Source: Antedon mediterranea (Eukaryota; Echinodermata; Crinoidea; Comatulida; Antedonidae). Taken from it: a stretch of 64,000 nucleotides of DNA. The DNA is taken from NCBI RefSeq assembly GCF_964355755.1, contig NC_092672.1:24300501-24364500 (forward strand), in the 5' to 3' direction. A program made the position numbers and the translations under genes. The notes beneath the pieces are model-generated. The model worked only from the letters and a program-made list of their open reading frames with translations. It was not told where the DNA came from and searched no databases. The first letter of the stretch is position 1. Each line of letters opens with the position of its first letter. Below are positions 31,557 through 41,030 of the stretch, in pieces.

Positions 31557-31930
31557 AACAAAGAAATATGTACAAAGGTATTTTGATATTAATTATTATA
31601 TGAATACTTAATATTACTGTAGAAATAATCACTATTTTACGTGATTTACTAAGATTGTCATTAGCAATCTTTAGATAAACAAAACATTTTTAAAAGTGAC
31701 TGCAGGCCTTTTCTTTTAAGGCGAGCGAGAGTGATCACTCACCTAACACACTCCTAAACTGCCCTTGAGGAGTGCGATTTACAACACGCTTAAATTTGGT
31801 AAACTTCTACACACCAAAGTACAAGTAGCACACCTACATCACCCCTGAATGTATTGAGGAGTGCAATTTGTAGCACACCTACAATTTTGAAAAGACAAAA
31901 GGCCTGTGACTGTGTGTATCTATAATTAAC

Positions 31931-32115
31931 ATGCCTCTGGTAACTGAAACAGAATGGTCCATTTCTCCAAATTCATCACCAAAAAATCAAATATATTTTA
32001 ACTGGCCATACAAATGCCTCTAATCAGCAATCACATGCAATATTAAAGTGTATGTTTCAGGGGGACAATGAAACATTTACGTTATAATATGATGAAACTG
32101 TGCAATAGGTAGTCT
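31931..32115. repeat. Upstream copy of a duplicated segment around the death-domain exon
   Basis: GCCTCTGGTAACTGAAACAG through GATGAAACTGTGCAATA is repeated in direct orientation at 33530-33698 with moderate divergence. One copy precedes the death-domain exon and the other precedes the candidate exon at 33730. Confidence 0.75.
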
Positions 32116-32432
32116 ACACTGTTGTAAGGATGCATACATATATTTTTTATATTTAGTGGGTTATGTTCACTTTTATTTTGCAAACTGGTCAGCTATCTTG
32201 TAATTCTTTATCATAGAAAATAATTACCGGTAGTAATAAATGAGGCTGATGAATTATACATGATTTCTGCCTTTTTTCCTAATATGAAAAAATTATTCTT
32301 ACTGCCAATACAAATAGAATGTTACATTCCAAAAATGTTGCTTAATTTCAGCACATTATTGTTTGAAGAAAAACAACCCAAATGTGTCAAAATCAAGTCA
32401 ATTAAAACATATTTTTACAGGATGCTTAACAG

Positions 32433-32684
32433 ACTTGGACTCGGATAATTTCTAAGAAGATGACAGATTGGAAGAATTTTTGTAGGCATCTTGGTATTGC
32501 TGATGTTGAGCTAACACAAACTGAGAGAAGGTTTTCAGCTATAGAAGCAACTATGGAATCACTGGTACAATGGCGATGTAAGCAAGGAAGAGATGTGAAA
32601 CAACGAGAGGAAGTAATAAAAGCCTTGAGAGCAGTTGAGAGAATGGATATTGTAGAATTACTAGAAACCAAGAAAGAGATGTGA
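32433..32684 (+). CDS. Death-domain exon or stand-alone small ORF
   Basis: Frame TWTRIISKK is followed by MTDWKNFCRHLGIADVELTQ, then MESLVQWRCKQGRDVKQREE, then VIKALRAVERMDIVELLE and TGA. This is a typical death domain: W..F.R.LGI at helix 1-2, W....G at helix 4, and AL...ERMDIVE.LE at helix 6. An acceptor AACAG precedes 32433; an in-frame TAA lies just upstream, so coding must start here or at ATG 32460. It does not join exon 11 in phase. Death domains assemble signalling complexes with other death domains. It may be the alternative C-terminus of the ROCO gene, a separate short gene, or a relic. Confidence 0.6.
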   Translation, partial: TWTRIISKKMTDWKNFCRHLGIADVELTQTERRFSAIEATMESLVQWRCKQGRDVKQREEVIKALRAVERMDIVELLETKKEM

Positions 32685-32925
32685 ACCAACGAGAGGAAGT
32701 AATAAAAGCCTTGATGGTAGTTGAGAGAATGGATATTGTAGAATTACTAGAAACCAAGAAAGAGATGTGAACCAACGAGAGGAAGTAATAAAAGCCTTGA
32801 TGGTAGTTGAGAGAATGGATATTGTAGAATTACTAGAAACCAAGAAAGAGATGTCAACCAACGAGAGGAAGTAATAAAAGCCTTGATGGTAGTTAAGAGA
32901 ATGGATATTGTAGAATTACTAGAAA
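32591..32925 (+). repeat. 86-bp tandem repeat of the last death-domain helix, four copies
   Basis: AGATGTGAAMCAACGAGAGG recurs at 32591, 32677, 32763 and 32849, exactly 86 bp apart. The fourth copy is truncated. Each unit spans the codons for REEVIKAL to DIVELLETKK. As 86 is not a multiple of three, the first junction places TGA after ETKKEM, so copies 2-4 are untranslated in this frame. Copy 1 has GAGAGCAGTT where the others have GATGGTAGTT. Confidence 0.9.
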
Positions 32926-33529
32926 CAGTCTATTGAGAACAGTAGACCATATGAACTGTAGTTGTATGGTAACTCAGTTCAACAAATAAACAATTTGTAT
33001 GAACAATAGGAGATACATAGTTAATAAAGGACAATAAAGAAGATCTATTGAAACAATGTTTTTAGATCTTGAACTATGTCTTAATAGACCAAAGGAATAC
33101 AAGTACTCTAATATAGGTCACGTACCTGACAGATTTCAAGTACGTAAATGACAAAAGATTTATATATTTGTAGGTATTTTTGTATCTGCTTAAATCTGAA
33201 ATAAAAAATAATGCCTTTCACAAAGGCAGTGCTCCAATTTTGGACGTGGAGTAGAACTAATAGACAGTGTAATACTACTGGTTGCTTGAGCATGATCAGT
33301 CAACAGCCTAGACTCTTCTCAAGTGTGTGGTTACTCAATCTCTGTATCAAAAATAAATGCTCAAAACCGAATTGCAGCATTCAATTGTATATACTGATGC
33401 CACATACAGTGCCGTACTGTAGTATATTTATTTAATATCATATCACCCACAATGTGCATGTGATTTAAGTTTTGTACTAAAAAAACCATACCACATACTG
33501 TATATTATATATATACTAGTGTGATCAAC

Positions 33530-33698
33530 AAGCCTCTGAAAACCTAAAACAGAATGGTTCCTTTCTCCCCATTCATCACCAAAATAAAGAAATTTTTACT
33601 AGCCATACAGATGTCTCCAATCAGTCAATCACATCCAATATTAGCATGTAGCTTGACTCATTTATGCTATATTGTGATGAAACTGTGCAATAAGTAAT
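33530..33698. repeat. Downstream copy of the segment duplicated around the death-domain exon
   Basis: This is the direct repeat of 31931-32115: GCCTCTGAAAACCTAAAACA through GATGAAACTGTGCAATA. Confidence 0.75.
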
Positions 33699-33729
33699 TG
33701 ACTTTCTTTTGTCTTTTATTTATTTACAG

Positions 33730-33930
33730 TCAGTCATGTCAATGATAGAGATACATTGTCCAAGATGAGTCTTGGCAATTTGTGCGGCTATGGTGGCTAT
33801 GGTTAGTGTTAGCGCTTGTGGTGTACCCAAAGTTTTACAAGGGACATATGTGTAAATAATAACACACTGTATATTAATTAGCAATATACTTGAATGTTAA
33901 CATTCATAATTGCGCTACATAAATAAATCT
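33730..33930 (+). other. Candidate terminal exon with polyadenylation signal
   Basis: Acceptor TTTATTTATTTACAG leads into a short frame SHVNDRDTLSKMSLGNLCGY, then GGYG and TAG. AATAAA lies at 33922-33927, followed by a T/G-rich stretch. It could be the last exon (coding or 3' UTR) of the ROCO or death-domain transcript. Evidence is positional only. Confidence 0.3.
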
Positions 33931-34657
33931 TTTTTTGTATTGTATTTTTGTTGTCTATTTTCTTTTAAATCTCAATGCGAGTCACAAGTAAATTCATATA
34001 ATGTTAAGGTAAATTGGTTTCAATCTTGCAAACATAAATGATTATTATTACATTATTTCTGAATTTAGTAAAGGATTGGGCTATTGATTTGTATGCACTA
34101 AATTTAGGACAGACTAACTTTTTTGACATCCTGCACCGAAGCCTTACAAATTTGTAGTAATTTAGACTTACAAATGTTGATTGATGGCCATATCATCTTT
34201 TTTTGATAGTTGACAGACTTGCTAAACAGAACAAAAGGTGCGGAGATGGGATAATTTACTGTATAACAGCAATTATTTTTTACCCCCGGTGTGTCATTTT
34301 TCAATAATGGTTGCCCAGGTATGGGACCTTTTTTTCTAAGTATCACTATATCTATAAACATTAAATATTTTGTATGAGAACTTATGGCGAAATTACATTT
34401 ATTTTGTTTGTGGATATAATTTTTTTTTTAAATAATTTATATATAACTCTGACCTATTTACCAAAAGAACATAGTTCATACTTTGATACACCACCTGATT
34501 ATGCAAATTATGTACTGCATTCTCTTGATTGGCATAGATAAAGTCCTTGAAATACTATATTGCTATAATAACTGTTTTCCAAAGCTTGAGAATGTACTTA
34601 ACGCTTTTATTTATTAAAACTCATCAGAAACATTAAATTGTATTTGATGTTTTTGTA
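33931..34657. other. Non-coding stretch, nothing recognised
   Basis: AT-rich; no splice-bounded frame, RNA or repeat was identified before the 78-bp satellite begins. Confidence 0.4.
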
Positions 34658-35162
34658 AACAAGCCCTATAGGACTAATATTGTATTGATTGGCATACAAT
34701 AAAATTACACTATACTGCTGTCATAGTACTTGGCTAACAAGCCCTATAGGACTAATATTGTATTGATTGGCATACAATAAAATTACACTATACTGCTGTC
34801 ATAGTACTTGGCTAACAAGCTCTATAGGACTAATATTGTCTTGATTGACATACAATAAAATTACACTATACTGCTGTCATAGTACTTGGCTAACAAGCCC
34901 TATAGGACTAATATTGTCTTGATTGACATACAATAAAATTACACTATACTGCTGTCATAGTACTTGGCTAACAAGCCCTATAGGACTAATATTGTCTTGA
35001 TTGACATACAATAAAATTACACTATACTGCTGTCATAGTACTTGGCTAACAAGCCCTATAGGACTAATATTGTATTGATTGACATACAATAAAATTACAC
35101 TATACTGCTGTCATAGTACTTGGCTAACAAGCCCTATAGGACTAATATTGTCTTGATTGACA
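34658..35162 (+). repeat. 78-bp satellite, first block (about 6.5 copies)
   Basis: AACAAGCCCTATAGGACTAA recurs every 78 bp from 34658 (next at 34736). Copies differ at a few bases, for example GTATTGATTGG against GTCTTGATTGA. The block breaks off inside a unit at 35162, where a Helitron-like insert begins. Confidence 0.9.
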
Positions 35163-36565
35163 TCTATATATAAATTTACGTAAGGGCAAAATTCGGTAAA
35201 TCGCGCCTTACTTTTAGAATTTTTACTCGATGGTATATAAAGTTGGTTCGTACTTTCGGTACTGATTTTAACCACCTGATGTAACCCTGTTTACTAATTA
35301 AATTAAGTTAGATAATTAGTTATTGACGATTAAAACGAATTTAGGTTCAACGATTTGCGCCAAATAGGGGTGTTTTCCGATCGTGGTATACACTGTCTAA
35401 TGGATGTCCATCTTGAAAAATACCCGCCACAAAAATGCGAGGAGGCTTCGCATTTTCCTATCTCCTCCTACGATAATTGTTTTTAATAGCTGAAAACCGG
35501 TTGAACAGCTCGAGTACAGTATCATAATGTTGAAGACAGGCCGATTTTCTTAAAAAAATACTATTTTGATAGATTTAATATACGTTTATGCAAATGTATT
35601 GATTTGAAATGAATGGAACATTCCAATCTCTGTTCCACAAGTGTCTATTCCCTCAGGCGTCGTAAAGGCAAGTACTGTACTCATAACAGAAACTCGATCC
35701 ATTTTTTTTTCAATCTGTGCTGCAGAAGTTGGATATAGATTTTTTTAACGGATAATGAGCTAGCGTTTTCAGTCGCCGTATATTATGTAAAAATCTTTAT
35801 TATTGCAGTTAAACCACCCACGTGACATCATCACCCTTCCCCACTGGCATGAGTAGCGTTGTAAAGCCAGTAGAGGATAGGCCTACGGTGCATCACATGC
35901 CCTAAAACGCAGAACAACTTTGGTGGGTAGAGTTAGGAACCAACTTAAGTATGAATTGGCTCTAAGAAACAATTGAAAACCATTAGGCCTACTAATTAAG
36001 TTGAGTTAGATGATTTAATATTTATTGACGATTAAATCGAATTTATGATTTGCAACGAATAGGGGTGGTTTTCACAAATTGTTTTACATTATATAAACAT
36101 ATTATACACGTCATAGTGATGCATCGTTACATGTACTATACTATTTCAATCGACTAGGACGGTGATAGTTTCAACAAAGTATTAAATCGCAATGTTTTAC
36201 TGTGTTTAGTGGTATATTATTTGTAAAACATGAAAACAATTAATATTTCGTTACTACATGGATAAAGAATATATTTAAAAATTGTTCCTCTTTGCACCCA
36301 TCCTCTTTCCCATCCCTCAACCCTAATGTTACATACAAAACACAAATTAAGTTTGTTTAAATTTGACTTAAACAATTGGTCTCATTTTGTGACAAGTTTC
36401 TCTTTCGGAAGTAATTCCCAGGGTGCTAATTTTAGTTCAGTACATAAATCACAGTGTCTATTTATTCGTTCCTGTAAACGACATGTATTATTGTCCTGCG
36501 GTACGTACATTTGAAATCGCCAGTTTTTTAACGCTGAAATTATTATGTATTCGAGAACCATCTAG
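35163..36565 (+). mobile_element. Non-autonomous Helitron-like element inside the satellite
   Basis: The insert starts TCTATATATAAATTTACG and ends ACCATCTAG, with host T following. A 5' TC, a 3' CTRR and insertion between host A and T without target duplication are the Helitron hallmarks. The satellite resumes at 36566 within the same unit (GACA/TACA), with a 3-bp difference just downstream. No Rep/helicase frame is found in the 1.4 kb. An internal direct repeat (about 35295-35375 and 35990-36075, ATTGACGATTAAA words) is present. A clear 3' subterminal hairpin was not found, which lowers confidence. Confidence 0.6.
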
Positions 36566-36917
36566 TACAAAATTACACTATACTGCTGTCATAGTACTTG
36601 GCTAACAAGCCCTATAGGACTAATATTGTATTGATTGACATACAATAAAATTACACTATACTGCTGTCATAGTACTTGGCTAACAAGCCCTATAGGACTA
36701 ATATTGTATTGATTGGCATACAATAAAATTACACTATACTGCTGTCATAGTACTTGGCTAACAAGCCCTATAGGACTAATATTGTATTGATTGGCATACA
36801 ATAAAATTACACTATACTGCTGCCATAGTACTTGGCTAACAAGCCCTATAGGACTAATATTGTCTTGATTGGCATACAATAAAATTACACTATACTGCTG
36901 TCATAGTACTTGGCTAA
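36566..36917 (+). repeat. 78-bp satellite, second block (about 4.5 copies)
   Basis: This is the same unit as 34658-35162. It resumes in the unit broken at 35162 and ends at CTTGGCTA near 36917. Before the insert there was one array of about 11 copies. Confidence 0.9.
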
Positions 36918-37075
36918 TTAAATCTAGGAAAATTTGCAAAGGAAAATGAACATTAGAAATGATTTTTAGTTGACATGGCATGACTATGTGTAATCTTCAA
37001 ACATTTCACTCTCGATGAAATTACTAGAATCTGAGTAACTGACCTGAAGGCACACAAAAAATGTCCCCATAAGCT

Positions 37076-37128
37076 CAGTTCCTTTCAGTTTTGTTCTATT
37101 CTTGTGGGACTGAAAGGAACTAAGTGCA
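37076..37128. repeat. Small hairpin
   Basis: AGTTCCTTTCAGT and ACTGAAAGGAACT are perfect 13-bp inverted arms separated by about 22 bases. No terminator role is implied in a eukaryote. Confidence 0.7.
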
Positions 37129-37798
37129 ACTTTAAATCATGTCACGACCAGTATAGCAATGAGTTTGTTGTTTCCATATAGGTGTGTTATAATCATAAAT
37201 ATAGAATATCTTTTTTGGCTTTATTATATCTATTGGTTATAATAACCATTATGTCAAGAAATAAAATGGTCAAAATGCGGCCATTTAATAATAACAATGT
37301 CTAGTACTCTAGTAACGTTTTCATGCAAATAGGAATGACGAATACAGAACGGCCAGAACAAACATACAATCTTGACTTACTGTATTTCCAATGGGGTTGG
37401 AAAGTTTTTTTAAACTAAGAGAAAAAAAGTAACACAAAGTTTAAATCCGCAAATTAAATCATATTCCTGAGAATAATTTTTATTTACTGAAATTAAATCG
37501 TTAGTTTTACATGATTTGTTTATAATAAAATTTAATATTTGGATAATTTCATATTTACTCATGCATGAACACCAGCTGAAAGAGCTCCACAAAGACCCTG
37601 AATTCTTACAGTGTAATGGATCTTAAGTTTTGTAATTGTATTATTGTTTGTATTGTGAATACAAATTGGTACGACAGCACACGCATGTAAAAATTGAATT
37701 GTGTCAATATTCATTTTTCTTTCAACATATACAGTAGACAATTTGCGGCATTTGACACAACCTGGATACTGGTGGTAGTTCCTGAATTAACATACTTG

Positions 37799-37867
37799 TT
37801 AGGCTATAATGCAGTTTATGTCTGGATTAACATACTTAATCCAGACATAAACTGCATTATAGCCTAA
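37799..37867. repeat. Perfect 32-bp-arm palindrome across the stop codon of the minus-strand gene
   Basis: The arm TTAGGCTATAATGCAGTTTA... (37799-37830) and its exact reverse complement (37836-37867) flank the 5-base spacer CATAC. No mismatch was seen. The stop codon of the minus-strand ORF (37857-37859) lies inside the right arm, so the hairpin would form at the end of its coding region and the start of its 3' UTR. Confidence 0.95.
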
Positions 37868-38597
37868 CTGGACCATGATACAGCAAACCAAGTAACACAA
37901 TACCAAAAGCTATATCAACTGCAGGAGTTGTTGCAACTTGTACAAACTTGTTAATGATGGTAGTAGTTCCTTGATTTACATGTTCCTCTTCAAAACGTCT
38001 ACCATTCTGGTGCTCACTAGCCATTGGTGTATGTGTACCACATTGTTCATTTGAGCTCTTCTTTTGAGATATTTCATCCCCATCTTTCTTTTGTTCAATG
38101 TTAACTATTGTATTTCCTTCACTTCTACCACTATTACAGTTCAGGTTACCATTTTCATGAAATTGTATATTGTTATTTACATTTTCTGGTTCTTCAATTT
38201 CATTGACGCTTTTATCGGAAAACTTATCTCTTTTGTCTTGATCTTCAACTTCTTTGGTATCTTTACTGGTAAACTTATCTGTCTTGTCTTCAACTTCTTT
38301 GCTATCTTTACTGGTAAACTTATCTCTCTTGTCTTGATCTTCAATTCCTTTACTGGTAAACTTATCTCTTTTGTCTTGATCTTCAACTTCTTTGGTATCT
38401 TTACTTGTAAACTTATCTCTTTTGTCTTGATCTTCAACTTCTTTGGTGCCATTGCTTGAACTAATCACTAACAGGTTACTGTCATGAGGTTCATTATCCA
38501 GTGATACTGCTGACAGTATACTTTCTGTTAATATGCTATTGTTTTGTTGCGATTGTTCATCATTGCATTCTTGCACATCAGAATCAGCAAACTTCAT
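37857..38597 (-). CDS. Charged-repeat protein with hydrophobic C-terminus, unknown family
   Basis: 246 codons from the ATG at 38597 to the TAA at 37857. Residues 1-50 are Ser/Asn/Gln/Asp-rich. Residues about 51-130 hold five imperfect copies of a 17-residue unit, TKEVEDQDKRDKFTSKD, some shortened to 14-16. Then comes a low-complexity hydrophilic stretch, and near the end VDIAFGIVLLGLLYHG, a hydrophobic segment of about 16 residues followed by PVRL. This suggests a disordered cytosolic protein with a short tail anchor. The 51-bp DNA repeat stays in frame across all copies, which argues for coding selection. An acceptor-like AG lies right at the start, so it may be a last exon rather than a whole gene. 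No family recognised. Confidence 0.55.
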   Translation of the reverse strand: MKFADSDVQECNDEQSQQNNSILTESILSAVSLDNEPHDSNLLVISSSNGTKEVEDQDKRDKFTSKDTKEVEDQDKRDKFTSKGIEDQDKRDKFTSKDSKEVEDKTDKFTSKDTKEVEDQDKRDKFSDKSVNEIEEPENVNNNIQFHENGNLNCNSGRSEGNTIVNIEQKKDGDEISQKKSSNEQCGTHTPMASEHQNGRRFEEEHVNQGTTTIINKFVQVATTPAVDIAFGIVLLGLLYHGPVRL

Positions 38598-38599
38598 TG

Positions 38600-39445
38600 C
38601 ACAATGATATCATACAATATGATATAACTAAAATATCAGTCCGATATCGGCAACTTCTCACACTAATGATATCATACAATATGATATAACTTAGATATCA
38701 GTCTGATATCGGCAACCTCTCACACAATGATATTATACATTATGATATAACTAAGATATCAGTCTGATATCGGCAACTTCTTACACAAATGATATCATAC
38801 AATATGATATAACTTAGATATCAGTCTGATATCGGCAACCTCTCACACAATGATATTATACAATATGATATAACTAAGATATCAGTCTGATATCGGCAAC
38901 TTCTCACACAATGATATCATACAATATGATATAACTAAGATATCAGTCTGATACCGGCAACTTCTTGCACAATGATATCATACAATATGATATAACTAAA
39001 ATATCAGTCCGATATCGGCAACTTCTCACACTAATGATATCATACAATATGATATAACTTAGATATCAGTCTGATATCGGCAACCTCTCACACAATGATA
39101 TTATACAATATGATATAACTAAAATATCAGTCCGATATCGGCAACTTCTCACACTAATGATATCATACAATATGATATAACTCAGATATCAGTCTGATAT
39201 CGGCAACTTCTTACACAATGATATCATACAATATAATATAACTCAGATATCAGTCTGATATCGGCAACTTCTTACACAATGATATCATACAATATGATAA
39301 AACTAAGATATCAGTCTGATATCGGCACTCTTCTTACACAAATGATATCATACACTATGATAAAACTCAGATATCAGTTTGATATCGGCAACCTCTCACA
39401 CAATGATATCATACAGTATACATAATATAATTTAGATATCAGTCT
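38600..39445. repeat. 61-62-bp satellite of GATATC-rich units, about 14 copies
   Basis: Each unit reads ATGATATCATACAATATGAT ATAACT.. followed by GATATCAGTCTGATATCGGC and AACTTCTCACACA. The units contain several short palindromes (ATGATATCAT, GATATC). The last copies near 39420-39445 are decayed. The array directly abuts the start of the minus-strand ORF. Confidence 0.9.
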
Positions 39446-41030
39446 ATCAGAAACTTCTCATACTAATGATATAATACAATGATATAATTCTGATATGAAA
39501 CTTTGAATTGTATGATATCATCCGATAATCTCAGACTTACATCAGTCTCATACCTTGGGATAACATTTTATTTCATACCTCGCCATTCTCATTAAACTCT
39601 AACAAAATATATATCCCAGTGGGCACAGAACATAATTTCAACGTTTGAATCAACCTTAACATTTCGTTGATGTGTTGAAATGATGTTAACAGCGTATTCT
39701 AAACGTTGATTCAACGTTGAAATAACATTGTCTTTCTAACTAACCTTTTACGTTTATTTATCAATGTTAATTTAACGTTGAAAAACTGTTCAAATTTAGT
39801 TGACATTTTTGTCAAAAAAGGTTGAAGTTATGTAGTGTTTTTAACCAACTATTATGTTTGTTTGTTTATCAGTGTTATTTTAACGTTAATTTAACGTTGA
39901 AATTCATTTGACAATTTTGGTTAAAATGACAACATGGTTTTATATATTACACAGTATTTGTTTTAATACAAATGTTCTACATATAGTAATGTAGCCTATA
40001 GCCTATACCAGTTGTATTGAATCAAAATGACCTTTCACGCAAGATCAAATTTCATAAGATACAAGATTGTCATTGGTTGGTTTCATTTTGATACACTTTT
40101 TAAACTGTTGTCAGTTGCTTGGTGTTGATGGTGGTGGTGTTGAGACAAAGACTCATCTTTTTGATAATTGTAAATACAGGTAAGAAAATAATCTTGTTTT
40201 TATTTAGTAATCTACTAATTTATAAGCGTAGTCCTTACAGTTTAACTAGTTTACAATAATAACTATAGCCTTAGTCCACTTGGCTTGTGTTGTGATAATA
40301 TGAAACTAACTAGAGCCTGGAAGGGTGCTGAACTCAACTGTATTATAATTACTGGGTACTATGCCAAGGATAACTCTAGTACTTTTTTATGAAGGTTATA
40401 AAATGGTATGCTGTAGGCCTGGCTAGGCTGTCTGCAGCTCCTATAAACACATGCTAGGTATCACAGCTATACAATACACTCACTCACTTTCTTTTTTTTC
40501 AGATGTAGGCCTATAGCCTAGTAAGTAGCTAAGTAGGCCATAACAAGCCATTAGCTAGAAAAGACAGCAATGGAATAATAACTGTTTTAATACAGTTAAC
40601 TGTAATATCTTCTGATATACGTTGACGGTTGTTTTACATTAAAAGAAGTAATACACTGATACTGTTGAATGTATATGAGCTTTATTGAATTGAACTAATT
40701 TTGCTTGTCCGAAGACTGGAGAGAATTTGATAATCTATTAACTGTTCACTGAGTTGGTATATTGTGGAATTTATAATTGTTCTAATGTGATTTCTAACGG
40801 GAGTTACTACAGTATAAACAAGTGTTGCTGTCCAGTTGTCCGATTTGCCCTAGCTTTCACTGAGGTGAAGGTGATGTGACATGATGTGCATCTAAATAAT
40901 ACAGATGACCATTGAGATAATATCTAATATGGGATGATCAATGATTTCAGAAATAAAAGGTTGGTATTTAATGCTTAACTCATTGACTTGATAATATGTT
41001 GTGCAATAATTATTACACTGTTAATATTAT
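39446..41030. other. Non-coding stretch with an AACGTT-rich repeat patch
   Basis: From about 39615 (CCCAGTGGGCACAGAACATA) to 39920 the words AACGTTGAT, AACGTTGAAA and TTCAACG recur in both orientations. This is a type of sequence common in marine invertebrate repeats. From 39920 to 41030 nothing was recognised. Confidence 0.45.

Noticed and set aside
32551-32861. Two overlapping minus-strand ORFs rich in SSNSTISILS
   Set aside because: They are the antisense of the 86-bp death-domain repeat; the apparent protein repeats come from the DNA repeat.
34658-36917. CRISPR-like regular repeats (also at 38.6, 50.5 and 6.95 kb)
   Set aside because: These are head-to-tail satellites without unique spacers, in an animal genome.
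38064-38459. ORFs on both strands over the 51-bp repeats (FNFFGIFTGKLIS on plus, KKLKIKTKEISL on minus)
   Set aside because: They are other-frame shadows of the KEVEDQDKRDKF repeats. The 246-codon minus frame is the one with a start, a stop and non-repeat flanks.
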